Positions 40,593-49,007 of a stretch of DNA of 64,000 bases are shown here, piece after piece (within the stretch, counting starts at the first letter, position 1; every line of letters starts with the position of its first letter). Made by a program: the position numbers and the translations under genes. Source of the stretch: Rubrobacter xylanophilus DSM 9941 (GTDB lineage: Bacteria > Actinomycetota > Rubrobacteria > Rubrobacterales > Rubrobacteraceae); assembly GCF_000014185.1 (NCBI RefSeq), contig NC_008148.1, forward strand, positions 186,001 through 250,000, read 5' to 3'. The notes under the pieces were generated by a model, which was not told where the DNA came from, made no database searches, and saw only the letters and a program-made list of their open reading frames with translations.

Positions 40593-41617
40593 TGGAGTTC
40601 GGGGTGACCTTCCAGACCGACCCGCCCGCCTGGCGCGTCGTCGAGCTCACGAAGAGGGCCGAGGAGCTGGGCTTCGCCTGCGCCTGGACCTTCGACTCGC
40701 ACATCCTCTGGCAGGAGCCCTACGTGATCCACTCGCAGATGCTCTCGGCGACCGAGAGGATCATGGTCGGCCCCTTCGTGACCAACCCGGCGACCCGCGA
40801 CCCCTCGGTCACCGCCTCGGTCTTCGCCACCCTCAACGAGATGTTCGGCAACCGGACCATCTGCGGGATCGGGCGCGGCGACTCGGCCCAGAGGGTCCTG
40901 GGGAGGAAGCCCGCCACGCTGGGGCAGGTGGAGCGGGCGATGCACGTCATCAAGGAGCTGGCCGAGGGGCGGGAGGTGGACTACGGCGGCACGAGGGTGC
41001 GCATCCCCTGGGTGCGCGGCGGCAGGCTCGAGGTGTGGATGGCGGGCTACGGGCCGAAGGCCCTCTCCCTGGCCGGGCGCAGGGCCGACGGCTTCATCCT
41101 GCAGCTGGCGGACCCGGTGATCCTGGAGTGGACCGCGAGCCGCGTCCGCGAGGCCGCCGCGGCGGCGGGCCGCGACCCGGAGGGGTTGAAGATCTGCGTG
41201 GCCGCCCCCGCCTACGTCGGCGGCGACCTCGCCCACCAGCGCGAGCAGTGCCGCTGGTTCGGGGGGATGGTGGGCAACCACGTCGCCGATCTGGTGGCCC
41301 GCTACGGGGAGGGCAGCGAGATCCCCACGGCCCTCACCGACTACATAAAGGCGCGGCGGGAGTACGACTACTCCCACCACGGCAAGGCGGGCAACCCCAC
41401 CACGGACTTCGTCCCCGACGATATCGTGGACCGCTTCTGCGTGCTGGGGGACGCGCGGGACCACATCGTCAAGCTGAGGGCGCTTGAGAAGCTCGGCGTG
41501 GACCAGTTCAACGTCTACCTCATGCACGACGCCATGGAGGAGACGCTGGAGGCCTACGGGCGGGAGATAATCCCGGCGCTGACCGGCGCGGCCTCTACTC
41601 CGGAGGAGGGCCCTTAG
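40592..41617 (+). CDS. LLM-class F420-dependent-type oxidoreductase of the hydantoin operon
   Basis: 341 residues, ATG overlapping the permease stop by 1 base. LLM barrel: FGVTFQTDPPAWRVVELTKR, WTFDSHILWQEPY, TICGIGRGDSAQRVLG, VWMAGYGPKALSLAG. It belongs to an F420-type subfamily that I recall being linked to hydantoinase genes. The operon has no recognisable dihydropyrimidine dehydrogenase, so this flavoprotein is a candidate to reduce uracil or thymine or to act on the side product (inference). Confidence 0.83.
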   Translation: MEFGVTFQTDPPAWRVVELTKRAEELGFACAWTFDSHILWQEPYVIHSQMLSATERIMVGPFVTNPATRDPSVTASVFATLNEMFGNRTICGIGRGDSAQRVLGRKPATLGQVERAMHVIKELAEGREVDYGGTRVRIPWVRGGRLEVWMAGYGPKALSLAGRRADGFILQLADPVILEWTASRVREAAAAAGRDPEGLKICVAAPAYVGGDLAHQREQCRWFGGMVGNHVADLVARYGEGSEIPTALTDYIKARREYDYSHHGKAGNPTTDFVPDDIVDRFCVLGDARDHIVKLRALEKLGVDQFNVYLMHDAMEETLEAYGREIIPALTGAASTPEEGP

Positions 41618-41619
41618 GG

Positions 41620-42906
41620 GTGCCGGGCGGGGCGTACGACCTCGTTCTGCGGGGGGCGCGTCTCGGGGAGGAGACGGTGGACGTGGGCGTCGCGGGCGGC
41701 AGGATAGCCCGGATCTCGCCCCGCCTGGAGGGAAGGGCCGGGCGGGAGATCGAAGCCGGCGGCAGGCTCCTCTCGCCGCCGTTCGTCGAGTCGCACGTAC
41801 ACCTGGACACCGCCCTCACCGCCGGGCAGCCGCGGTGGAACGAGTCCGGGACGCTCTTTGAGGGCATCCGCATCTGGTCCGAGAGGAAGGGGTCCGTGAC
41901 GCGCGAGGACGTGATCGAGCGCGCCACCAGGCTCCTCAGGTGGCAGGCCGCCCAGGGCGTGCTGCACGTGCGCACCCACGCCGACGTCACCGACCCGGAG
42001 CTCACCGGCCTGAAGGCCCTGCTGGAGGTGAGGGAGAGGGTGCGCGACTGGGTGGAGGTGCAGGTCGTCGCCTTCCCGCAGGAGGGCATGATCTCCTACC
42101 CGCGCGGCGCGGAGCTCGTGGAGGAGGCGTTGCGGCTCGGGGCGGACGTGGTCGGGGGCATACCGCACTACGAGCACACCCGCGAGATGGGCGTCGAGTC
42201 CGTCAGGGAGGCGTTCCGGCTCGCCGGGAAGCACGACCGGCCCGTAGACATCCACTGCGACGAGACCGACGATCCCCACTCCAGGTTCCTCGAGGTGATG
42301 GCCGCCGAGGCCGTAAGGACGGGCATGGGGGAGCGCGTCACCGCGAGCCACACCACCGCCTTCGGCTCCTACGACAACGCCTACGCCTTCAAGCTCATGG
42401 GGCTTCTGGGCAGGGCCGGCATGAACTTCGTGGCCAACCCCCTCGTCAACATAACGCTGCAGGGACGCTACGACGCCTACCCCAAGCGGCGCGGCATAAC
42501 GCGCGTCAAGGAGCTCTGGCGCGGCGGGCTGAACGTCTCTCTGGGCTACGACGACGTGATGGACCCCTGGTACCCGCTCGGCACGGGCGGGATGCTGCAG
42601 CCCGCGCACATGGCCGTGCACGCCTGCCACATGACGTCTCCGGAGGAGGTCGTCGCCTGCTACGAGATGGTCACCACGAACGCCGCCCGCACGCTCGGCC
42701 TTGAGGGCTACGGCCTCGCGGAGGGCAGCAGGGCTGACTTCGTGCTCGTCGATGCGCCCGACAGGTGGGATGCCGTAAGGCGCCTCGCCCCGGTGGTGCT
42801 GGTGGTGAAGGGCGGCGAGGTCATCGCGGAGACTCGCCCCTCAGAGACGCGGCTCCTGGGCGAGCCGGTGGACTTCTGGCGGCGGGGGAAGGGGGTGGGG
42901 CCGTGA
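41620..42906 (+). CDS. Cytosine deaminase-like amidohydrolase (CodA family)
   Basis: 428 residues from GTG 41620, 2 bases after the LLM gene. CodA hallmarks: SHVHLDTALTAG, RTHADVTDP, PVDIHCDETDD, SHTTAFGSYDN, and YDDVMDPWYPLG, the last closely resembling the active-site strand of E. coli cytosine deaminase. It would deaminate cytosine to uracil or act on a related cyclic amidine, feeding the reductive pathway encoded upstream. Last gene of the operon before the ECF transporter promoter. Confidence 0.87.
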   Translation: MPGGAYDLVLRGARLGEETVDVGVAGGRIARISPRLEGRAGREIEAGGRLLSPPFVESHVHLDTALTAGQPRWNESGTLFEGIRIWSERKGSVTREDVIERATRLLRWQAAQGVLHVRTHADVTDPELTGLKALLEVRERVRDWVEVQVVAFPQEGMISYPRGAELVEEALRLGADVVGGIPHYEHTREMGVESVREAFRLAGKHDRPVDIHCDETDDPHSRFLEVMAAEAVRTGMGERVTASHTTAFGSYDNAYAFKLMGLLGRAGMNFVANPLVNITLQGRYDAYPKRRGITRVKELWRGGLNVSLGYDDVMDPWYPLGTGGMLQPAHMAVHACHMTSPEEVVACYEMVTTNAARTLGLEGYGLAEGSRADFVLVDAPDRWDAVRRLAPVVLVVKGGEVIAETRPSETRLLGEPVDFWRRGKGVGP

Positions 42907-43018
42907 GGGCGCCGGGCGGCCTCCCGCGGCTGGCGGGTCTGCTCCTTTAGGCGCCGGGCGGGGGCCGGAGGGGTCGCCGTGGCGGGGCGCGGCCCCGGTG
43001 CAATATCCTTTGTGTGGG

Positions 43019-44713
43019 ATGGAGCCCGCGGTGAGCATAGAGGGGCTTGGCTATCGCTACCGGGGCCGGGAGCGGCCCGCCCTCCGGGGGGTGGATCTGG
43101 AGGTCGCCGGGGGCGAGTTCGTGGTGGTCATGGGCCACTCCGGGGCCGGCAAGAGCACCCTCTGCGCCGCCCTCAACGGGCTGGTGCCGCGCTTCTTCCG
43201 GGGCAGCATGGAGGGGGAGGTCAGGATCCGCGGCCGCCCCACCCGCGGGCGGCGGGTCGGGGAGCTGGCCCGGGAGGTGGGGCTGGTCTTCCAGGACTTC
43301 GAGGCCCAGCTCTTCTCCACCAACGTGGAGCTGGAGGTGGCCTTCGGCCTGGAGAACTTCGCCGTGGAGAGGGAGAAGATGCGGGAGCGGGTTCGGGAGG
43401 CGCTGCGGATGGTGCGGCTGGAGGGCTTCGAGCGCCGGCAGCCGGCCACCCTCTCCGGCGGGCAGAAGCAGCGGCTGGCCATCGCCTCCGTGCTCGCCAT
43501 GGAGCCGCCCATCCTGTGCCTGGACGAGCCGACGACCGACCTGGACCCCGCGGGGAAGCAGGAGATCTTCGAGATCACCGGAGAGCTGCGGAAGAGGGAG
43601 GACATGACCCTCATCGTGGTGGAGCACGAGACGGAGGAGACGCTGGACGCCGACCGCATCGTCGTGCTGCGGGAGGGCGAGATCCTGGCCGACCGTCCGG
43701 CACGGGAGCTGCTGCGCGACGTGAAGCTGCTGGAGGGCGCCCGGGTCATGCCGCTGCAGGTGCCGCGTTTCTTCGGCGGGCGGGGGTTGGGGAGGGAGGA
43801 GCTGCCCCTGACCCCCTCTGAGGGGGTGCAGGAGTTCCGCCGGCGCGGCTGGCGCATAGACCCCCGCCGCCACGACGAGCTCCTCGAGGAGGACCGGGCC
43901 CGCGAGCGGGGCTACGGCGAGCCCCTCATCGAGGCGGAGGGGCTCGCCCACCGCTACCCGAACGGCGTCGCCGCCCTGGAGGGGGTGGACCTCACCGTGC
44001 GGCGCGGCGAGTTCCTCGCCGTGCTCGGCCAGAACGGTTCCGGCAAGACCACCCTCGTCAAGCACTTCAACGGGCTGCTGGAGCCCTCGGAGGGCTCGGT
44101 GCGGGTCGGGGGGGAGGACACCCGCGAGCAGGGGCTCCTCGGGCTCGGGCAGCGCGTGGGCTACGTCTTCCAGAACCCCGACCACCAGATCTTCTCGGAC
44201 ACCGTCTTCGACGAGGTGGCCTTCGGGCCTAGGATAAGGGGCCTGGGGGACGGCGAGGTGCGGGAGCGGGTCGAGGAGGCGCTCGCCGCGGTGGGGCTGG
44301 AGGGCTTCGAGGAGGAGGACCCCTTCGGGCTCACCAAGGGCGAGCGCCAGCGGGTGGCGGTGGCGAGCGTGCTCTCCGTGAGGCCGGAGGTTTTGATCCT
44401 GGACGAGCCCACGACCGGCCTCGACTACGCCGAGCAGCGGAGCATGATGGAGCTGGTCAGGCGCCTCAACGAGGCCGGGTCCACCATAATCGTGGTGACC
44501 CACGCCATGTGGGTCGTCGCCGAGTACGCGCACCGGGCGGTCGTGATGCGGGACGGACGCCCGGTGCTCTCGGGGAGCGTGCGCGAGGTGTTCGCCCGCG
44601 AGCGGGAGCTGCGCGCGGCGGCGCTCAGGCCCCCGCACATCGTCTCCATGAGCAACGCCCTCGGCCACACCGCCCTCTCGGTGGAGGAGCTGTCGCGCAT
44701 CACGGAGGGATGA
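43019..44713 (+). CDS. ECF transporter ATPase, two fused ABC domains (EcfA-EcfA')
   Basis: 564 residues from ATG 43019; a longer start lacks support. Domain 1 has Walker A GHSGAGKST near 41, LSGGQKQR and Walker B LCLDEPTTDLD. Domain 2 has GQNGSGKTT near 340, a degenerate signature LTKGERQR and Walker B LILDEPTTGLD. CAATAT (43001-43006) lies 12 bases from the ATG with no ribosome site, so the mRNA seems leaderless. It powers the membrane T and S components encoded next. Confidence 0.9.
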   Translation: MEPAVSIEGLGYRYRGRERPALRGVDLEVAGGEFVVVMGHSGAGKSTLCAALNGLVPRFFRGSMEGEVRIRGRPTRGRRVGELAREVGLVFQDFEAQLFSTNVELEVAFGLENFAVEREKMRERVREALRMVRLEGFERRQPATLSGGQKQRLAIASVLAMEPPILCLDEPTTDLDPAGKQEIFEITGELRKREDMTLIVVEHETEETLDADRIVVLREGEILADRPARELLRDVKLLEGARVMPLQVPRFFGGRGLGREELPLTPSEGVQEFRRRGWRIDPRRHDELLEEDRARERGYGEPLIEAEGLAHRYPNGVAALEGVDLTVRRGEFLAVLGQNGSGKTTLVKHFNGLLEPSEGSVRVGGEDTREQGLLGLGQRVGYVFQNPDHQIFSDTVFDEVAFGPRIRGLGDGEVRERVEEALAAVGLEGFEEEDPFGLTKGERQRVAVASVLSVRPEVLILDEPTTGLDYAEQRSMMELVRRLNEAGSTIIVVTHAMWVVAEYAHRAVVMRDGRPVLSGSVREVFARERELRAAALRPPHIVSMSNALGHTALSVEELSRITEG

Positions 44714-45498
44714 GCCGGATGGACCCCTACCTCTACCTCGACCGCGACACCCCGGTGCACCGGCTCGACCCGCGCGCCAAGATGTTCCTGCTGCTCGGGG
44801 CCTTCGTGCTGGCGTTCCTGTTCCCGGACCCCCTCTACGGGCTCGGGGTGCTGGGGCTGGTGCTGTGCTTCGGGCACGCCGCGAGGTCGCTCGCGAACCT
44901 CCGGCGCATCTGGTTCATCCTCGCCATGATCGCCGTGATGACCGTCTTGCTGTGGTCCGTGTTCGGCGGCGGGCGGACCCCGCTCCTCTGGTTCGTGGAG
45001 CTAGAGCCCGTGCTCTACGGCCTCGGGACCGCCCTCAGGATAGACAACACCATTATCGCGGGCATGATCTTCCTCTCCACCACCCGCAACGAGGAGATAG
45101 CCACCGGCCTGGTCCGGCTCGGCATCCCCTACCGCTTCGCCTTCGCCGTCTCCACCGCCCTCCGGCTCGTCCCCACCATAATCGCGACCGGGTCCACCAT
45201 CGGGCAGGCCCAGCGCTCCCGGGGGCTCGATCTGGACTCCGGGGGCGTGATCCAACGCGTGCGCAAGCGCATCCCCCTGCTCGTGCCGGTCTTTGTCTCC
45301 ACCATCCGCTCCACCAGCGTGTTCAGCATGGCCCTGGAGTCCAAGGGGTTCGGGGTCGCGCCGCGCCGGACCTACTTCCTGCAGCTCTCCGTGCGGCGCG
45401 GGGACGTGGTGGCGATGGCGGTGATGGCGGTGCTCGTCGCGGGGGCCGTGGCGCTGCGGCTGGCCGGGTACGGGGGCGTGGAAGGGTTCAGCAGGTAG
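44710..45498 (+). CDS. ECF transporter transmembrane component (EcfT, CbiQ family)
   Basis: 262 residues, ATG overlapping the ATPase stop (ATGA). About six helices; the coupling helices with the Ala-Arg-Gly type motifs are visible in AQRSRGLDLD and ALESKGFG. LVRLGIPYRFAFAVSTALRLVP is characteristic. It links the ATPases to the substrate-binding S subunit. Confidence 0.88.
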   Translation: MSRMDPYLYLDRDTPVHRLDPRAKMFLLLGAFVLAFLFPDPLYGLGVLGLVLCFGHAARSLANLRRIWFILAMIAVMTVLLWSVFGGGRTPLLWFVELEPVLYGLGTALRIDNTIIAGMIFLSTTRNEEIATGLVRLGIPYRFAFAVSTALRLVPTIIATGSTIGQAQRSRGLDLDSGGVIQRVRKRIPLLVPVFVSTIRSTSVFSMALESKGFGVAPRRTYFLQLSVRRGDVVAMAVMAVLVAGAVALRLAGYGGVEGFSR

Positions 45499-45512
45499 GA
45501 GAGGAGGAAGAG

Positions 45513-46361
45513 ATGAGAGAGGTGTTCACCATGTGGCGGCACACGCAGATGGTCGTGCTGGTGGCGCTGACGGCGGCCATCTATGCGGCCACCCTCATCC
45601 CCACCCAGTTTCTCCCCATCATCCCCGGGTTCACCAACGTCCGGCCGGCGAACGTCTTCCCGTTCGTCTTCGGCCTGCTGTTCGGGCCCGCAGGGGCGTG
45701 GGGCGCGGCGGTGGGCAACCTGATCAACGACTTCTTCGGAACGCTGGGGCTGGGGAGCATCGGCGGGTTCGTCGGGAACTTCTTCCTGGGTTTTCTGCCT
45801 TACAAGATGTGGAGCTCGTTCTTCCGCCGCGGGGAGGACATCGAGCCGAACCTGGCCTCCCGCAAGAAGCTCGTGGTCTTTCTGGCCATCGTGGTGCTGG
45901 CCTCGGCGGTGTGCGCGGTCTGGATAGCCTGGTGGAACGACCTGCTCGGCTTCGTCCCCTTCGCGGCGCTCGCGGCGGTCATCACGGTCAACAACGCCCT
46001 CGCCGGCCTGGTCCTCGGCCCCATCTTCATGGTGCTCCTCTACCCCCGGATAAGGCGCTGGGGCCTGCTGTGGACGGAGATCATGGAGCCCGAGGAGGTC
46101 TCCGCTTCCCGGCTCCGGCTGCTGGGCAACGTGCTGATGTGGGTCGGCGGGCTGGGCGGCCTGATCGTGGGGTTCGCGATCGGGCTGGGCCTCTACGAGC
46201 AGGGCTTCGCCGCCGCCGGGTTCGCCGCCGGGGGCGCGGGCGGGCTGGGCATAGGGCTCGGCCTGCTCCCGTTTCTGGCCTTGATCGTGGTGGCCAGCTT
46301 CCTGCTGGGCGGGCGCGAGCAGGTCGAGGCGGCCCGGCGCGCGCCGCGGCGGGTCCGGTAG
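45513..46361 (+). CDS. ECF transporter S component, substrate unknown
   Basis: 282 residues, ATG with GAGAGGAGGAAG upstream. Six to seven membrane helices; VVLVALTAAIYAATLIPTQF opens helix 1 and the RPANVFPFVFGLLFGPAGAWGAAVGNLINDF loop-helix resembles integral-membrane vitamin or nucleoside binders. A Gly/Ala-rich last third (residues about 205-260) is unusually long. Substrate is not evident; adjacency to an adenosylhomocysteine hydrolase and a cytosine deaminase suggests a nucleoside or base-related compound (inference). Confidence 0.8.
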   Translation: MREVFTMWRHTQMVVLVALTAAIYAATLIPTQFLPIIPGFTNVRPANVFPFVFGLLFGPAGAWGAAVGNLINDFFGTLGLGSIGGFVGNFFLGFLPYKMWSSFFRRGEDIEPNLASRKKLVVFLAIVVLASAVCAVWIAWWNDLLGFVPFAALAAVITVNNALAGLVLGPIFMVLLYPRIRRWGLLWTEIMEPEEVSASRLRLLGNVLMWVGGLGGLIVGFAIGLGLYEQGFAAAGFAAGGAGGLGIGLGLLPFLALIVVASFLLGGREQVEAARRAPRRVR

Positions 46362-46374
46362 CGGAGGGGCCGGC

Positions 46375-47643
46375 GTGCGCGGCGAGAACTCCGTCGTGAA
46401 AGACCCGGCCCTCGCGCCGGAGGGGCACAGGAAGATCGAGTGGGCCGCCGCCCACTCGCCGGTGCTCGCCGCCGTGCGGGAGCGCTACCTGAAGGACGGG
46501 ACCTTCGACGGCCTGGGGGTCGGGGTGGCGCTCCCGGTGGAGGCGAAGACCGCCTATCTTGCTGCGGTCCTGGCCGAGGCCGGTGCCCGGGTCGCGGTCG
46601 CCGCCCCGCTGCCCTCGGTGGTGCAGGACGACGTGGCCGCCGCCCTGGCCGAGCGGGGCGTCGCCGTCTTCGCCACCTCGGAGGGGGCGCCGGAGGACGC
46701 CGACCGTTGGATGGAGCTGGCGCTGGAGGCGGCGACCGCCGGGGGCGAGGCCGTCCTCATCGACGACCGGGCGGGCCTCACCCGGATCGCGCACACCACC
46801 CGCCGCGGCCTCCTGCCGCGCCTCCGGGGGGCCTCGGAGGAGACCACCAGCGGCGTGGTGCGGCTGCGGGCGATGGAGCGGGAGGGGGTGCTGGAGCTGC
46901 CGGCCATCGCGGCCAACGACGCCCGCTGCAAGTACCTCTTCGACAACCGCTACGGCACCGGGCAGTCCACGCTGGCCGCCCTTATGCAGAGCACCAACCT
47001 CATGCTCGGGGGCAAGCGCGTGGTGGTGCTCGGCTACGGCTGGTGCGGCAAGGGGATAGCCCGCTACGCCGCGGGGCTTGGCGCCCGGGTCACGGTGTGC
47101 GAGGTGGACCCGGTGCGGGGGCTCGAGGCCTACGCCGACGGCTTCGACGTCCTGCCCGCCCTGAGGGCCGCGGAGGTCGGCGAGGTCTTCGTGACCGCCA
47201 CCGGCAACCGGCGCGTGCTGGGGGAGGAGCACTTCGCGCGGATGCGCGACGGGGCCCTCCTGGCCAACGCCGGCGGGGTGGACGTGGAGATAGACGTGGG
47301 CTGGCTCCGTTCGGCGGCCGCACGGGTGCGCGAGGCGCGCCGCCACGTGGAGGAGTTCGTCATGCCGGATGGGCGGCGGCTGCGGCTGGTCGGCGGGGGG
47401 ATGGTGGTGAACCTGACCGCGGGCGACGGGCACCCCGTGGAGATCATGGACCTCACCTTCGCCATCCAGGCCCTGTGCGCCTACCGCCTGGCGAGAGAGC
47501 ACGCCGCGATGCGCCCGGGGGTGCACCTGCTCCCGCGGGAGATAGACGACGAGGTGGCGCGCCTAAAGCTCGGGGCGGTGGGGATGGGGGTGGACGCGCT
47601 CACCGAGGAGCAGCGGCGGTTTCTGGCCGGCTGGCGGGAGTAG
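46375..47643 (+). CDS. S-adenosylhomocysteine hydrolase-family protein (Thermotoga/archaeal type)
   Basis: 422 residues from GTG 46375. NAD-binding [18 protein letters not shown] near 220 and the conserved [36 protein letters not shown] and [11 protein letters not shown] blocks resemble the shorter hydrolases of Thermotoga and archaea. It splits S-adenosyl- (or S-inosyl-) homocysteine, recycling methyl-group donors. Fourth gene of the ECF operon, an unusual context for this housekeeping enzyme. The O-demethylase genes also feed one-carbon metabolism, but no direct link is shown. Confidence 0.87.
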   Translation: MRGENSVVKDPALAPEGHRKIEWAAAHSPVLAAVRERYLKDGTFDGLGVGVALPVEAKTAYLAAVLAEAGARVAVAAPLPSVVQDDVAAALAERGVAVFATSEGAPEDADRWMELALEAATAGGEAVLIDDRAGLTRIAHTTRRGLLPRLRGASEETTSGVVRLRAMEREGVLELPAIAANDARCKYLFDNRYGTGQSTLAALMQSTNLMLGGKRVVVLGYGWCGKGIARYAAGLGARVTVCEVDPVRGLEAYADGFDVLPALRAAEVGEVFVTATGNRRVLGEEHFARMRDGALLANAGGVDVEIDVGWLRSAAARVREARRHVEEFVMPDGRRLRLVGGGMVVNLTAGDGHPVEIMDLTFAIQALCAYRLAREHAAMRPGVHLLPREIDDEVARLKLGAVGMGVDALTEEQRRFLAGWRE

Positions 47644-47658
47644 CCGCAGCCCCCGCCG

Positions 47659-47687
47659 TTGGGCGACCTTGCCGGGTGTAATAGAAT
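47659..47687 (+). promoter_or_regulatory. Promoter of thioredoxin reductase gene
   Basis: TTGGGC (47659-47664), 17-base spacer, TAGAAT (47682-47687). The leader of about 56 bases ends in GAGAGGAGCG before ATG 47750. Confidence 0.6.
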
Positions 47688-47749
47688 CTCCTGGTGTTGC
47701 AGACGAAGAGCCGTATGTGCAGTCTCACACAGCGAGAGGAGCGCGCTAC

Positions 47750-48748
47750 ATGTCCGAGCAGTACGACGTGGTGGTGGTAGGCTCCGGGCCCGCGGGCTAC
47801 ACCGCGGCGCTCTACGCCGCCCGGGCCAACCTGAGGACGCTGGTCTTCCAGGGGTTCGAGGCGGGGGGGCAGCTCATGCTCACCACCGACGTGGAGAACT
47901 ACCCGGGCTACCCCGAGGGGGTGACCGGTCCCGAGATGATGGAGGACTTCGAGCGGCAGGCCGCCCGCTTCGGGGCCGAGATGCGCCCGGACAACGTGGA
48001 CAGGGTGGACTTCTCCGGGCGGCCCTTCAGGCTGTGGGCCGAGGGGCAGGAGGAGCCGGTGCTCGCCCGGGCGGTCATCGTGGCCACGGGGGCGAAGGCC
48101 CGGTGGCTCGGGCTGCCCGGGGAGCAGCGCCTCATGGGCCGCGGGGTGAGCGGCTGCGCCACCTGCGACGGCTTCTTCTTCAAGGACAAGCGGGTCGCCG
48201 TGGTCGGCGGCGGGGACACCGCGATGGAGGAGGCGCTCTTCCTCAGCCGCTACGCCTCGGAGGTCGTGATCATCCACCGGCGCGACGAGTTCAGGGCCTC
48301 CAAGATCATGCTGGGCCGCGCGAGGAAGAACCCGAAGATCTCGTTCATCACCGACACGGTGGTGACCGACGTGCTGGGCGAGGACGCGGTGGAGGGCCTG
48401 AGCCTGAGGAACGTGAAGACCGGCGAGGAGAGCACGCTGGAGGTGGAGGGCTTCTTCGTCGCCATCGGCCACGACCCGGCCACGGAGATCTTCCGCGGCC
48501 AGCTGGAGATGGACGAGGGCGGCTACCTCCTGCAGAAGGAGCACACGATGACCAGCGTGCCCGGGGTGTTCGCCGCCGGGGACGTCGCCGACAGGCGCTA
48601 TCGGCAGGCGGTCACCGCGGCGGGGGACGGCTGCCGCGCGGCGATAGACGCTGAGCGCTGGCTGGAGGAGCAGGGCGAGGCCCAGGAGGCCGAGGACCCC
48701 GGCGTGTGGACCGCCGGCAAGGACCGGAGCCCCGCGGGGAGCGGCTAG
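47750..48748 (+). CDS. trxB: Thioredoxin reductase
   Basis: 332 residues. FAD motif [20 protein letters not shown] near the start, redox-active pair in [16 protein letters not shown] motif [15 protein letters not shown] and C-terminal FAD-contact [23 protein letters not shown]. Length and motifs are standard for the low-molecular-weight enzyme, which reduces thioredoxin with NADPH in the cytoplasm. A longer in-frame start at 47669 lacks a ribosome site. Confidence 0.95.
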   Translation: MSEQYDVVVVGSGPAGYTAALYAARANLRTLVFQGFEAGGQLMLTTDVENYPGYPEGVTGPEMMEDFERQAARFGAEMRPDNVDRVDFSGRPFRLWAEGQEEPVLARAVIVATGAKARWLGLPGEQRLMGRGVSGCATCDGFFFKDKRVAVVGGGDTAMEEALFLSRYASEVVIIHRRDEFRASKIMLGRARKNPKISFITDTVVTDVLGEDAVEGLSLRNVKTGEESTLEVEGFFVAIGHDPATEIFRGQLEMDEGGYLLQKEHTMTSVPGVFAAGDVADRRYRQAVTAAGDGCRAAIDAERWLEEQGEAQEAEDPGVWTAGKDRSPAGSG

Positions 48749-49000
48749 GACCCTCCCCGCCCCCGGTCCAGCAGGCCGCCCACGAGGGGGTAGCGGAAGG
48801 CGTGCCCCCGGCCACCCGCCAGGCGGCGTGCGCGCAGGGCACCAGCGTGAGGGCCGCCATCAGCGGCATCAGCAGAAAGCCCCACGAGCAGCAGGGTGGG
48901 CAGGATCGTGGCCGCCCACCCCGCGCCGAGCGCCGCCCCCGGCGGGCGATCCGACCGGAGGAGGAGCGCCGGGGGTCCTGGGGCCCGTAATTTTCGGCGG
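48745..49000 (-). pseudogene. Decayed remnant of a DUF4870/Tic20-like membrane protein
   Basis: The 259-base gap between trxB and polX. On the minus strand, pieces in two frames join as a hydrophobic protein: WAATILPTLLLVGL in one frame, then LLMPLMAALTLVPCAHAAWRVAGG in the next, then GHAFRYPLVGGLLDR back in the first. The YRYPL-type ending after a hydrophobic helix recalls DUF4870. At least two frameshifts and no start, so probably a dead gene; assignment is tentative. Confidence 0.3.
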
Positions 49001-49007
49001 GGCCCCT

